From the IMG/VR virus record IMGVR_UViG_3300046009_005836, positions 1 to 33,464 of that record: 33,464 nucleotides of DNA; one strand, given 5' to 3'. The translations under genes were made by a program, and so were the position numbers. Positions 7,288-15,868 of the stretch are shown one piece after another. The number at the start of each line of letters is the position of its first letter. Positions within the stretch are counted from its first letter, which is position 1. The DNA comes from a virus. The notes under the pieces are model-generated. The model had not been told where the DNA came from. It saw only the letters and a program-made list of their open reading frames with translations, and made no database searches.

Positions 7288-8583
7288 TTAGGCCGTGAAC
7301 TCGATCAGCTTGATGGCCTCGAAGTTCACAACATCACCGCCGACACGCTTCGTGGTGTAGAATTCCACGTAAGGCTTGGCAGAGTAGGGATCACGCAGCG
7401 TACGAATTCCGAGGCGATCCACGATCTGATAGGCTTCGCGCATATCGCCAACGGCGATGGAGAGCGAATCCGTAGCCGGATCGGGCATATCCTCGAAAGA
7501 AGCAACTGGATAGCCGAGCAGCGAGGCTGGCTGACCAGCTGCGATGCCTGGAGACCAGAGATAAGCGCCATCCGAGTCCTTGAGCTTGCGCGTCAGCTTC
7601 AGCGTGGCGCGGTTCATGAACCAAGTCGCATTGGCACGATACTGCTGCTTCAGACCGTAGAGCGCATTGATCAGAACGTCTCCACCATTGGGAGCGGCAG
7701 CAAATGCACCGTTAACGCCCGTGTCGAAACGCTCGATGGTGCCTGGCAGCGTGGTGCCTGACGCATAGGTCAGGAAGCCGCGCGGCTTGTTTACACCATT
7801 GCCGGTAACGAAAGCATTGGCTTCGTCACGGGCGAACTTCTCGGCAACCTTGGAAGCAAGCCATGCTTCCATGTTGATCGAGGCGTCATCGAGGAGCTTC
7901 TGCGTAGCCTTCGGCTTTGCATAGACCTCATGCACCGGAATGCGCCACTTGCCGAGCTGCGGCGTGTTGGTTTCCGCACGGGAATCCGTCTCACCAACCC
8001 AGCCAGAAGAAGCCTCGTTCAGATCAAACAGACCTTCGAGAGCGTCAGACGAGATCACCTGAACCGAAGCGTAAGCACGCATCGGGGATGACTCAAACAC
8101 CTTCATGACGATGCGGCCAGAGAGGTCAGGATTGACCACATAGCCACCATCGGGATCGGTGCCAACCGAGAGAGCCTTGCGCTCGTCCGGTCCCATGACT
8201 TCTTCGCCCTTGCGGAGGAAGGTGTCAAACGCGGCCTTGTAGCCGTCCATGTCGGCAGCGCCGAAGGAACCGATGACAGCGCCACGACGGCGAGCATTCA
8301 TCGAAGCCCATTCCTGGGCCTTCTTGTCGAGATCGACGGCATTGCCACGCTCGTCGGTCACAACACGCGACTGACGCTTGGCCGCAAGAACGGCTTCGTC
8401 AGCGATCTTCTGAGCCTTTTCGAGGTCGGCCTCGATCTTCTGGAGTTTCGCCTCGGTCACGACATCTGCGCTGCCCTTCTTCTCGATCTGGGCAAGACGC
8501 TCGTCGTTGGCCTTCTTGAACTCTTCGAATCCGGCATGGAGCGCATCAACAGCGCCGATTGCCTTCTTGATTTCTTCAGACAT
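7288..8583 (-). CDS. Major capsid protein, HK97 fold
   Basis: The 431-residue protein has a charged, coiled-coil N-terminal delta domain (about residues 1-130, rich in Glu/Lys/Ala) followed by LSVGTDPDGGYVVNPDLSG, the classic beginning of the mature HK97-type capsid protein. Further hallmarks are SSPMRAYASVQVISSD, SGWVGETDSRAET and VYAKPKATQKLLDDA. The delta domain probably works as the scaffold and is removed by the protease encoded upstream. I choose ATG 8583 over the longer GTG frame at 8592 because AAAGG lies at correct spacing for the ATG and would overlap the GTG. The start overlaps the protease stop by eight bases. Confidence 0.95.
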   Translation of the reverse strand: MSEEIKKAIGAVDALHAGFEEFKKANDERLAQIEKKGSADVVTEAKLQKIEADLEKAQKIADEAVLAAKRQSRVVTDERGNAVDLDKKAQEWASMNARRRGAVIGSFGAADMDGYKAAFDTFLRKGEEVMGPDERKALSVGTDPDGGYVVNPDLSGRIVMKVFESSPMRAYASVQVISSDALEGLFDLNEASSGWVGETDSRAETNTPQLGKWRIPVHEVYAKPKATQKLLDDASINMEAWLASKVAEKFARDEANAFVTGNGVNKPRGFLTYASGTTLPGTIERFDTGVNGAFAAAPNGGDVLINALYGLKQQYRANATWFMNRATLKLTRKLKDSDGAYLWSPGIAAGQPASLLGYPVASFEDMPDPATDSLSIAVGDMREAYQIVDRLGIRTLRDPYSAKPYVEFYTTKRVGGDVVNFEAIKLIEFTA

Positions 8584-9688
8584 TGAATACACCTTTGAGT
8601 TTTGTCAGTTTTGCCGTGAGGGTATCTAGCCCCTCGGTTGCTGCCGTATCCTCTCCAGCGTCTCGCTGCTTCAGTATGGCCTTGAAGCCGTGGAGCGTGA
8701 TTGCTACGGCTTCTTTGCGAGAATATCCGGCTTCGCGCAGGAACTTCTCGAAATCTCTTTCAGTCGTGATCGACTTGACGTTCGTCACCTTTGCATCTGG
8801 GAGCATCGGGAAGGTGACAAGGCTGATCTCGAATAGATCGACCTCGGTGAGCTTGCGGACGCGACCATCGCCTTCCGGCATGGATTCGATGGTGCGATAA
8901 CCAATGGACATGGAGTCAATTGCACCGGCACGAAGCAGAGCCATTGCCTCACGGCCTTTCTCAACTTCCTTGAGCAGACGGCCACGAACGAAAAGACCAC
9001 GTTCATCCTCATAAATATCGTCCCAGACACCAATGGGTTGTGACATATCATGCTGCCACAGCATCTTGACCTTGCGAGAGCCTAGTGATTTGCGGAACGC
9101 ACCGCGCTCTACAACATCCATGCCCTGATCGACAATTCCGAAGACCGATGCGTAGCCCTCGAAGACGCCATCCTGATCCGGTTCGCGCTTGAGGGTGAGA
9201 GCAACTGATTTATGCTGGATAGATTCTGACATGGATTTGTCGCCTTCCTCGCGATCTACAATATTGTTTGCCCATGATTTGCCGGGATCGCCGCCCCACA
9301 AGGCCCATGCTATGCGGCCAGCAGACGGGTATCCTTCCTCGCCGGGAGAGAATCCTTGACCCTGCTTGTCTACCTCGTGGCGGGCAAAGTAAGACTTCAT
9401 GCGCTTGACGGTATCGAGTGAAAGATTGCGGCGGTTCTTGATGTCACGGGCGCGGGCGACACCGATCTCGGTTCCGCCTCGGCCAAATTCTTCCCGCCAT
9501 GCAAGGCCTCGCTCGGCCTCACGAGCCATTGCCTCGGTCGGTGCAAAGCCATCTGCCTTGCCTTCCCACTTGGAAATGCAAACAGCATAACGCTGATCCT
9601 CGTCAGGAAAATCAGCCATTGCCTCCTCGTCGCTCATGCAACGGGAAATGAACTCGTCTTCGTCTTCGGTCGGGCCAGGACTAGGCAT
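8576..9688 (-). CDS. HK97-family prohead protease with N-terminal extension
   Basis: The C-terminal domain (about residues 155-370) is an HK97 U35 prohead protease: VFEGYASVFGIVDQGMDVV, MLWQHDMSQPIG with the catalytic His, and AIDSMSIGYR with the catalytic Ser. It cuts the capsid delta domain during maturation. The first 150 residues form a separate module with ADFPDEDQRYAVCISKWEG and later FSPGEEGYPSAGRIAWALWGGD, a region I have seen attached to phage head proteins but without known function. An internal Met at SMSESIQHK, right at the domain junction, could provide a short form. The start lacks a strong ribosome site. Confidence 0.9.
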   Translation of the reverse strand: MPSPGPTEDEDEFISRCMSDEEAMADFPDEDQRYAVCISKWEGKADGFAPTEAMAREAERGLAWREEFGRGGTEIGVARARDIKNRRNLSLDTVKRMKSYFARHEVDKQGQGFSPGEEGYPSAGRIAWALWGGDPGKSWANNIVDREEGDKSMSESIQHKSVALTLKREPDQDGVFEGYASVFGIVDQGMDVVERGAFRKSLGSRKVKMLWQHDMSQPIGVWDDIYEDERGLFVRGRLLKEVEKGREAMALLRAGAIDSMSIGYRTIESMPEGDGRVRKLTEVDLFEISLVTFPMLPDAKVTNVKSITTERDFEKFLREAGYSRKEAVAITLHGFKAILKQRDAGEDTAATEGLDTLTAKLTKLKGVFNV

Positions 9689-9717
9689 TGTTTTAATATA
9701 TCACCCGTTGGTTGATT

Positions 9718-10515
9718 TCACAACATGGCCTCAAGGGCTTCGTCATCAATGACATAAGCGAGGGTGCATCTGCAATTGATGACCTCTTGAGCAGAGCCGG
9801 AAGGATCGCCAGGAAATTGCAAATCTGAATCGCCAACGCGAAAGGTATCATCCATGCCGACGATCTGTCCGTTTGCTTCCCGGTGAGTTTCGCGGGTGCG
9901 CTCGTCTTGTGCCGCAAGCCATTCTTTCTGCATTGGCAGACCAGTCTGCTTTGCAGCTTCCTGTGAACCATAATTCGCTGCCCCGTGCGTCTCGGTGCGG
10001 GCGATCACGTTGGCGCGGGTCGATGACAGGGAAGGCACCAGATCGAGAATCGCATCGGCAATTGCACGCTGGCCTAGTCCCTCGCTATATCCTCGATCCA
10101 CGGCATTAACGATCTGGCGGCGAGTGGTTTCTGTAACCTCGGTGATGCGGCGGCGGATCATCTCCTGCTGAACGTAGCGCAATGCCAGCCGCGTCATGAT
10201 CTGCGCGAAGCTCTCCTTCGTCTCTAGCGGCAATCCATGTGCCTTGCCTTGGTCTAGAATGCGAAGGCCGAATTGTGTGATCGATGCCAGAGCCATCTGG
10301 CGATAAGTTGCCTCGATGCGGTCATAGAAGCCCCGCGGCAAGGTTACCTGATTAGTCTGCAACCAATGCTCGACCATATCTTTCATCGCGGCTGCGATCT
10401 CGCGTTGTAGGCGGACGCGGAACTGAACCGTCAGGCGATCCAGCAAGGCAACTTGGCGGCGATGTTCGCGGCGCGGATTGTTATCGACTAGGCGTCGAGC
10501 CATTGCCGGTGCCAT
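9718..10515 (-). CDS. Head morphogenesis protein, SPP1 gp7 / Mu F-like
   Basis: The 265-residue protein ends in the Mu F/SPP1 gp7 motif: ARTETHGAANYGSQEAAKQ, then WLAAQDERTRETHREANGQ, FPGDPSGSAQEVINCRC. It is a minor head protein that binds the portal and enters procapsids with it. The gene begins inside the portal 3' end (35-base overlap). Two in-frame ATGs (10515 and 10503) precede the helical N-terminal half and neither has a clear ribosome site, so the start is uncertain by four codons. Confidence 0.9.
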   Translation of the reverse strand: MAPAMARRLVDNNPRREHRRQVALLDRLTVQFRVRLQREIAAAMKDMVEHWLQTNQVTLPRGFYDRIEATYRQMALASITQFGLRILDQGKAHGLPLETKESFAQIMTRLALRYVQQEMIRRRITEVTETTRRQIVNAVDRGYSEGLGQRAIADAILDLVPSLSSTRANVIARTETHGAANYGSQEAAKQTGLPMQKEWLAAQDERTRETHREANGQIVGMDDTFRVGDSDLQFPGDPSGSAQEVINCRCTLAYVIDDEALEAML

Positions 10516-11752
10516 AGGCTATGGTTTTCATTTCATCGATAGTCATGTCTGGCATTGGCTCACCGGCCATTCCAAGTGGCATTTCAGCACTGGAAACGAA
10601 CAGTACATCGCCACCTTCGACCGGCCCGTAGCCCTTGATCGCACGCCGCTCGTTAATTGTCAGGTCTTTGCTGGCGTCAGCCATTTGCCACATTGATAGG
10701 CGTTTTTCTGCAATGGCAGGGATTGAATCAATATCTGGCTTGATGCTGACGCCATAGAGTGAACCGAGCCATGCGTTCCAATCATGGACGATCATATCGA
10801 GCAACGGGAGCGCGGTGTCTTCCCAGAAGGCAAGTCGCGCCTCGGCATAGTTTGCATATGTATTGTCGCCGGGGATGCCGAGAAGCTGTGGTGGCACGCC
10901 AAAGGCTAGGGCAACGTCACGAGATGATGCGAACTTGGCTTCGATGATACCCATGTCGGTGGGTGATAGACCCATCTGCTGCCACTCTAGACCGCCTTCC
11001 AAGAGCATTGGTCGGCCAGCATTTACAGAGCCAGAATATTGCTCCTCGATCTGGGCTTTCAGCCTGTTGAAGTTCTCATCGGCAAGCGTGCCGCCATCCT
11101 TGACGGTGAGAGCGCCGGATGGTCGAGCAGAGTTCTGGAGCAGCGATTGCATCCACGACATGGATTCGTTGTTCTGATCGAGCGCATATGCCCCTGCCTC
11201 GATGGGTGACATGCCATACCAATCGTTCAGCGGGTTAAATAGTTTGATATGCCGCACATCGCTCGTTAGTGTGCGAGGATCAACGTCCCATCGAGTGGTG
11301 TTCTGGCCTACCTTGTAGATATAGGCCGCAGGAACGCCATTAGAAGATGGCAAGATCGACATGCGGTCTGGCCGGAGCTGGTAGAGTTCCTTGACCTCGG
11401 AGCCTACCATGAACCGCTCTTCGTAGCCGTTTCCAGCGATCATCAGGAACGATACTTTCGCACGCACGTAATCGCCATACGATTGTATCGGGTTCGGGCG
11501 GCGCAGTAGCGTGAGCAGCGGGTGATCTGTTAGTTCCTGTTCGCCGCGGTAGACGCCTAATTTGACCGATGCAATAGCATCAGCAATTCGATTTATTGAT
11601 TGATAAGCAACGACATTCTTGCCGTATGCCTCGCGGGCGAAGGATTCGTAATTGCGCGGCGACCAAACTGGTTGACCTGGATTCATGACCAGCAGTTTTG
11701 ATGCTTGGCTTTCCTTGCGCTCGGTGCGGCGAAAAATGTCAAAAAAACCCAT
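10481..11752 (-). CDS. Phage portal protein, HK97 family
   Basis: The 423-residue protein contains PVWSPRNYESFAREAYGKN, ADAIASVKLGVYRG, HPLLTLLRRPNP, then GNGYEERFMVGSEVKELYQLRPDRM and, in the crown region, FGVPPQLLGIPGDNTYANYAEA. This is the typical HK97 portal series. The portal is the dodecameric channel at one capsid vertex. A longer frame begins at ATG 11764 and overlaps the terminase stop. ATG 11752 has a GAGG ribosome site six bases upstream, while 11764 has none, so I choose 11752. The C-terminus overlaps the gp7-like gene. Confidence 0.95.
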   Translation of the reverse strand: MGFFDIFRRTERKESQASKLLVMNPGQPVWSPRNYESFAREAYGKNVVAYQSINRIADAIASVKLGVYRGEQELTDHPLLTLLRRPNPIQSYGDYVRAKVSFLMIAGNGYEERFMVGSEVKELYQLRPDRMSILPSSNGVPAAYIYKVGQNTTRWDVDPRTLTSDVRHIKLFNPLNDWYGMSPIEAGAYALDQNNESMSWMQSLLQNSARPSGALTVKDGGTLADENFNRLKAQIEEQYSGSVNAGRPMLLEGGLEWQQMGLSPTDMGIIEAKFASSRDVALAFGVPPQLLGIPGDNTYANYAEARLAFWEDTALPLLDMIVHDWNAWLGSLYGVSIKPDIDSIPAIAEKRLSMWQMADASKDLTINERRAIKGYGPVEGGDVLFVSSAEMPLGMAGEPMPDMTIDEMKTIAYGTGNGSTPSR

Positions 11753-11760
11753 TATTGACC

Positions 11761-13146
11761 TCATAGGGTGCGAATTGCAGGAGTAGCCTGCGGCGCTGTC
11801 AAATCGGAAATAGCACTCATGGTTGCGTCTATCATATCATCGTGGGTTCCGTTTGGGAACACGGCGGCCTCAGAGAGGAAATCTGCAAGATGAGGGGTCG
11901 AGCGCATCAGGTAGACATTTCCGGATTGGATGTATGGAGCGGCGTCGAAGGCGCGGGATACTTTGTCGATGTTGCGCTGGATCGGCACAATCGGGATGCC
12001 CTCGCGCTTGAGCTTCTGGATCAGGCCGGTGCCGCTTACCTTGTCCTCGACCTTGAAGGCTCGGAGCGGCCCATGATACGCCTGGGAATGATGCTTCTGC
12101 CAGAAGGCACGAGCCATTGTTTCCAGTTCAGGGGCTTCCCACTTGCCGCGCACCATGTCGAGCATAACCATTTGATTGTCTTGCGTAAGTCCCCAACATT
12201 GGAACACCGAATAGTCATTCTGCTCCTTTGTCTTTTGCGCGGTGTCGGCATAGATCGCGCGATGCTTGATGGGTGGCATGGCGTCAAAGAAGCGCCACCA
12301 TTCATCCTTGAAAATGCCACCACCAAGTGGGGCGGGGCGTTGCATGTATTGACCGGCGAAAACGTATGGGCTGGTGAGTTCGAGGCGGTCTAGCATCTCT
12401 GGCGGGAATTGTTCGGGCCAGAAGGATTGGCCGGATTCGTCACGAGCTGGGATGACGAGATGCTCCCACGGTTCTCCTGATCCACCGTTGATCAGCCAGC
12501 CGGATAGGTCTTCCTCGTGGAGTCGCTGCATGATGATGATGATCGGTCCGTCTGGCTTGTTGAGGCGGGATTGGATTGTCGATTGATACCAGTCGATCAC
12601 TGACTGGCGCATCACGGTCGAGGTGGCTTCGCCAGCCTTGTGCGGGTCATCGATGATGATGGCACCACCGAATGTCGGTCTCATCTTGGAAGCACCATAG
12701 CCGGTGATCGTACCTTCCGCGCCGGTAGCATAGACGATGCCTCCAGCGGTGGTGCGGAACTCATCCTTTGCCTTGCTGTCTTCCTGGAGCTTGAGCCACG
12801 GAAAGACGAGGCGATAAGCCTCGTGCTGCATCATGGCGCGGATGTCATATGCGTTGGATGTGGCTAATCGTTTGGAATAGCTGGCATGGATGAATTCGGA
12901 ATCTGGAGCTAGCCCCATAGACCATGCAATAAATGCCTTAACGGCGATCTCGGTCTTGCCGGATCGAGGTGGCACATTGATGATCAGGCGATTGGTGCGG
13001 CCCGTATAGACGCGCTCCAAGGCTTTGCAGATACGGGCTTGGTGCCAGTTGTCGAGCATGTCGATGTTGCGCTTCGAGCGGAACATGTAGCGGGTAAAGT
13101 TGTGCAACCGCGCCGCCAGAAGCGCATAATCATTCGCCTTCAGCAT
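11761..13146 (-). CDS. terL: Terminase large subunit
   Basis: The 461-residue protein has an N-terminal ATPase with Walker A VPPRSGKT (about residues 58-65) and Walker B IIIDDPH (about 163-169), followed by an RNase H-like nuclease domain: IYADTAQK with the first acidic residue near 301, and HDDMIDAT near 435-441 with the last pair. It drives DNA packaging into the procapsid and cuts concatemers. Length and domain order are normal for the family. Its start overlaps the small-subunit stop by 17 bases, so the two are translated as a pair. The packaging type (pac or cos) cannot be read from this window. Confidence 0.96.
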   Translation of the reverse strand: MLKANDYALLAARLHNFTRYMFRSKRNIDMLDNWHQARICKALERVYTGRTNRLIINVPPRSGKTEIAVKAFIAWSMGLAPDSEFIHASYSKRLATSNAYDIRAMMQHEAYRLVFPWLKLQEDSKAKDEFRTTAGGIVYATGAEGTITGYGASKMRPTFGGAIIIDDPHKAGEATSTVMRQSVIDWYQSTIQSRLNKPDGPIIIIMQRLHEEDLSGWLINGGSGEPWEHLVIPARDESGQSFWPEQFPPEMLDRLELTSPYVFAGQYMQRPAPLGGGIFKDEWWRFFDAMPPIKHRAIYADTAQKTKEQNDYSVFQCWGLTQDNQMVMLDMVRGKWEAPELETMARAFWQKHHSQAYHGPLRAFKVEDKVSGTGLIQKLKREGIPIVPIQRNIDKVSRAFDAAPYIQSGNVYLMRSTPHLADFLSEAAVFPNGTHDDMIDATMSAISDLTAPQATPAIRTL

Positions 13147-13525
13147 CTTGAATCTTGTTCAATGCTATAAGGACTGCTTGCTGAATCGGGGCTTGCTGGA
13201 GCGATCCATCTTCGTTGGAGATGTCGATTGTCTCACGCCAGCGGGCTTGCGTCTTGAGCCAGAAGATCATTGCGGTTGTGTCGCCGTCCATTGCTTTCTT
13301 GTAAAGCCGACCGGCAATGGATGCGTTAGCCTGGGCCTTGGCGGTATCAAGTTCATCTCGATAGTATTTAGTCAATGTCTCGGTTGACATACCGAGAACC
13401 TTGGCAAGCGTAGGCTGCGGCGTGCCGACGAGCGTATGAAGTTGCACTGCCTTGGCGATTTCTTCGCTGCGGCCTATCTGGGGGCGACCTACTTTGTTTT
13501 TGATAGGAGCTGGTTCGTCGGTCAT
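13130..13525 (-). CDS. terS: Terminase small subunit
   Basis: The 131-residue protein starts with a basic region GRPQIGRSEEIAKAVQLH, followed by an HTH-like stretch GTPQPTLAKVLGMSTETLTKYY and then IAGRLYKKAMDGDTTAMIFW and LKTQARWRET. That is the layout of small terminase subunits of alphaproteobacterial phages, with a DNA-binding N-terminus and an oligomerising middle. It recognises the packaging start and loads the large subunit. The gene overlaps the ParB-methyltransferase stop by four bases (ATGA). Confidence 0.88.
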   Translation of the reverse strand: MTDEPAPIKNKVGRPQIGRSEEIAKAVQLHTLVGTPQPTLAKVLGMSTETLTKYYRDELDTAKAQANASIAGRLYKKAMDGDTTAMIFWLKTQARWRETIDISNEDGSLQQAPIQQAVLIALNKIQDAEGE

Positions 13526-14826
13526 CTGGATGCTTCAAGTTCCGCACGCTTGGCTGCAATTGCATCGGTGTAAGATCCGGATGCGTCCTTCTCCCAGTCG
13601 TAGCGTGAGGTGGCAACGTCCTCAAATGTCTGGCCGTTTGATTCCAGCGTGGCTTTCTGGCCGGTGAAGTCCTGCCAGCGTTTGACGATCACGTCGCAAT
13701 ACTTGGGGTCCAGTTCCATCAGGCGGGCTTGGCGATTGGTCTTTTCGCAGCCGATCAGCGTGCTGCCGCTGCTGCCGAACAGGTCAAGCACGACCGCGCC
13801 GCGCCGGGTGGTTTTGTCCAGCGCCTCCTCGGACAGGGCGACCGGCTTCTGTGTCGGGTGAACGTAGGTGGACGCGCCGTCTTTGTTGATTGTCCACACC
13901 GAACCGATGCGCTTGCCACACAGTTCAGCGCCACGGTGCCACACAAGGGCGACCTCGTAGTCGCTACTGAAGGTGCGCTTCAGGTCGCCAATGCCGCCAC
14001 CTGGCTTGTGCCAAATAACGATATTTGTTGGGTATCCGAACCCGCTGAACATCTCAATCCACTTTGTCTGGACTTTCCAGCTCGTCCAGACAAACACCCA
14101 CCCCGTGGAGAACATTTCAACAATCGGCGTAATGTCCAAGAACTGGTCGTCGTTTGCCAGCACATCGAACTTCTGGGACTTTGTGCGCATGTTCGACTGG
14201 TACTCGACTCCATAGGGCGGGTCCGTGAAAACCATGTCGGCCTTGCAGCCCGCCATCAGTTTGTCCACCGCGTCCACCGACGTGCTGTCACCACACATCA
14301 GCCGATGCTTGCCGAGCACCCACACGTCACCCAGCACTGTGACAGCGCGGGCAGGCGTTTCCGGCACTGCGTCTTCATCGGTGAGTCCTTCTATTTTCTC
14401 GGCCAACAGGTTGCCAAGTTCGCTTGCATCAAATCCGGTGAGGCTCAGGTCAAAGTCGAGCGCTTGGAGATCGCCAAGTTCCACCTTGAGCAGCTCTATA
14501 TCCCATCCGGCATTTAGCGCCAGCTTGTTGTCAGCGATAACATAGGCGCGGCGCTGTGCCTCTGTGAGGTTGTCAAGAACGATGCACGGGGCTTCCTTGA
14601 TGCCGAGCTTGCGGCCAGCCATGACGCGCCCGTGGCCCGCTATGATGCCTCCCTCGGCGTCGATCAGGACGGGATTGGTCCAGCCGAATTCCTTGATAGA
14701 TGCTGCGATCTGCGCCACCTGGGCGTCGGAGTGAGTTCGGCTATTGCGGGCGTATGGGATCAAGGATTCGATGGGGCGATATACAATCTGAAGATTATTG
14801 GATTTATCTTTCTTGCTCGCAGACAT
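13522..14826 (-). CDS. ParB-domain DNA methyltransferase (N6-adenine/N4-cytosine type)
   Basis: The 434-residue protein joins an N-terminal ParB/Srx-like domain (PYARNSRTHS near 25-34, GHGRVMAGRKLG near 64-75) to a class-beta DNA methylase: catalytic DPPY near residues 202-205, HPTQKPV near 323-329 and the AdoMet motif DLFGSSGST near 348-356. It likely methylates adenine N6 or cytosine N4 in phage DNA, protecting it from host restriction or marking it for another process. The target is unknown and no partner nuclease is encoded beside it. It heads the packaging operon. A TTGCAA-bearing region and a terminator lie upstream. The ribosome site is weak. Confidence 0.93.
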   Translation of the reverse strand: MSASKKDKSNNLQIVYRPIESLIPYARNSRTHSDAQVAQIAASIKEFGWTNPVLIDAEGGIIAGHGRVMAGRKLGIKEAPCIVLDNLTEAQRRAYVIADNKLALNAGWDIELLKVELGDLQALDFDLSLTGFDASELGNLLAEKIEGLTDEDAVPETPARAVTVLGDVWVLGKHRLMCGDSTSVDAVDKLMAGCKADMVFTDPPYGVEYQSNMRTKSQKFDVLANDDQFLDITPIVEMFSTGWVFVWTSWKVQTKWIEMFSGFGYPTNIVIWHKPGGGIGDLKRTFSSDYEVALVWHRGAELCGKRIGSVWTINKDGASTYVHPTQKPVALSEEALDKTTRRGAVVLDLFGSSGSTLIGCEKTNRQARLMELDPKYCDVIVKRWQDFTGQKATLESNGQTFEDVATSRYDWEKDASGSYTDAIAAKRAELEASR

Positions 14827-14850
14827 TTTTTACCATCTGGTCAGTTTTTT

Positions 14851-14876
14851 AGTTGCGGAAAATTGCAACATTTGCA
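14851..14876 (-). promoter_or_regulatory. Candidate control site upstream of the methyltransferase-terminase operon
   Basis: The 26 bases contain TTGCGG, TTGCAA (14863-14868) and TTTGCAC in quick succession. TTGCAA is a palindrome and recurs at 16150-16155 and three times at 19259-19297. It lies 25-50 bases before the methyltransferase ATG, where an operator or promoter would sit. I cannot define a convincing -10 box, so this is a tentative call. Confidence 0.4.
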
Positions 14877-14887
14877 CAAATAACAAC

Positions 14888-14916
14888 AAAAAAGCCCCGC
14901 CACAAGGGCAGGGCTT
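14888..14916 (-). terminator. Rho-independent terminator (minus strand)
   Basis: On the minus strand a stem of AAGCCC pairing with GGGCTT, extended by GCC/GGC across a single C:A mismatch, encloses a five-base loop. It is followed by six Ts and two further TT pairs. It would end transcripts of the small genes at 15-16 kb before the methyltransferase gene, separating the two units. Confidence 0.8.
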
Positions 14917-14968
14917 AAGTTGCGTGGCAGGGAGGAAAACGGGAGAACCACGCGAGAAGGCTAACACA

Positions 14969-15073
14969 TCATGGCGTCACGAGCAAGAAGGCATATGTGA
15001 GGCCGTAGACCGCGGCCAGAAGCAATGCGACCTTGACAAGCTGCAAGGCTAGAAAGGCTATATCGCGGATCAT
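14969..15073 (-). CDS. 34-residue membrane microprotein
   Basis: The ATG at 15073 overlaps the stop of the 104-residue gene in an ATGA, and the frame runs 34 codons to a TGA. After MIRDIAF the product is almost entirely hydrophobic (residues about 5-31, ending LLVTP), giving one membrane span. It is the last gene before a minus-strand terminator. Real translation is suggested only by coupling and composition. Possible roles include a membrane-associated accessory factor, with no stronger evidence. Confidence 0.5.
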   Translation of the reverse strand: MIRDIAFLALQLVKVALLLAAVYGLTYAFLLVTP

Positions 15074-15384
15074 GAGCGCACCTCGTAGAAGGAAAGATCG
15101 AATCCGTAGTAGGGTTCTGCCACAACCTTCCCTGATAAAGCGTTAAGGCTGGCATCGACGGCCCAGTCATATGGGCCAGCCTCGAAGCAGACGGACCAGC
15201 AATTGATCTGGTCATGGTGCCGGTCTTCGCCTGGGGCGCTGATGGCGCACTCGATGTCGGGCTTCATTCCCTCGGCGGTAGCCTTAGTGCGGCAGAGCGC
15301 ATAGACTCCAAGAGCTGCTGCGTGGGGGCTAATGGCGGTCTCGATAGCCGTTGCTACGAGGCGGATGAATTCTGTGTCGGTCAT
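15070..15384 (-). CDS. Hypothetical 104-residue early protein
   Basis: I do not recognise this family. The N-terminal half is helical (TEFIRLVATAIETAI) and the C-terminal half is mixed with several Cys, Trp and Tyr residues (CWSVCFEAGPYDWAVD). There is no signal peptide or membrane span. The start has a strong AAAGGAG ribosome site seven bases upstream, which supports translation. It lies between two other small genes with short intervals, so it is probably co-transcribed in the 16.07-14.97 kb unit. Confidence 0.62.
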   Translation of the reverse strand: MTDTEFIRLVATAIETAISPHAAALGVYALCRTKATAEGMKPDIECAISAPGEDRHHDQINCWSVCFEAGPYDWAVDASLNALSGKVVAEPYYGFDLSFYEVRS

Positions 15385-15396
15385 TGGATTGCTCCT

Positions 15397-15627
15397 TTAG
15401 GCTGGGCGGTTAGCGTAGATCGAGGGAGACATGGAATAGCGGCCATCCGGTGAGCAGACCTCTACGCCATCGTAGGTGCAAATGCCGCGCTTGGAGACGC
15501 GCCCGTGCTTGTCTTCGAGGGTGATCTGCTTAGGCGTGCGGGCGATGACGGTCCAAGCAAAGATGCACTCGTGGTCGCAAGCGGAGCGTGCGGTGTAGGT
15601 CTGGCCGATCTGGAAGGTTGTGGTCAT
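15397..15627 (-). CDS. Conserved small phage protein, function unknown
   Basis: The 76-residue protein reads MTTTFQIGQTYTARSACDHE, then WTVIARTPKQITLEDKHGRV, KRGICTYDGVEVCSPDGRYSM. I recall near-identical layouts (conserved C-D-H-x-C near the start, small beta-barrel-like body) in many phage accessory regions, but no function is established. I place the start at ATG 15627, which has GAGGGGG upstream, and reject a 66-codon upstream extension that lies in the neighbouring gene and looks non-coding. Confidence 0.7.
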   Translation of the reverse strand: MTTTFQIGQTYTARSACDHECIFAWTVIARTPKQITLEDKHGRVSKRGICTYDGVEVCSPDGRYSMSPSIYANRPA

Positions 15628-15640
15628 TGGATGTTCCCCC

Positions 15641-15841
15641 TCACGACCATTTATCGACGCGGCGGATGCGCTCAAAACAAACCTCGTTGAGGAGCTTTCC
15701 GTAGGGCGAGAGGGGATGGCCCTCGATGCGCGAGGCGATAAGGCATTGGGCGATTCCATCTGCCCAGCTATTCTTGCCATTCTTGGCGTGGAATGTAATG
15801 GGGTGGGTGCGGTAGGCGGGGTCATTAAGTTGGGTGGTCAT
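15641..15841 (-). CDS. Hypothetical 66-residue protein
   Basis: The product starts MTTQLNDPAYRTHPITFHAK and has a helical stretch WADGIAQCLIASR and a basic end ERIRRVDKW. I do not recognise a family. Translation is supported by an AGGAGG ribosome site at good spacing before ATG 15841. It starts 14 bases before the next gene and follows a stable UUCG-type hairpin. Confidence 0.58.
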   Translation of the reverse strand: MTTQLNDPAYRTHPITFHAKNGKNSWADGIAQCLIASRIEGHPLSPYGKLLNEVCFERIRRVDKWS

Positions 15842-15868
15842 TGGGGGTTCCTCCTTGGGGATGGGTGG

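Noticed and set aside
13729-14517. 262-codon plus-strand frame opposite the methyltransferase
   Set aside because: The minus strand encodes complete methylase motifs there. The plus frame has no recognisable domain and is a shadow.
14961-15215. 84-codon minus-strand frame overlapping the 104-residue gene
   Set aside because: It has no ribosome site and sits in another frame of a gene with a strong ribosome site.
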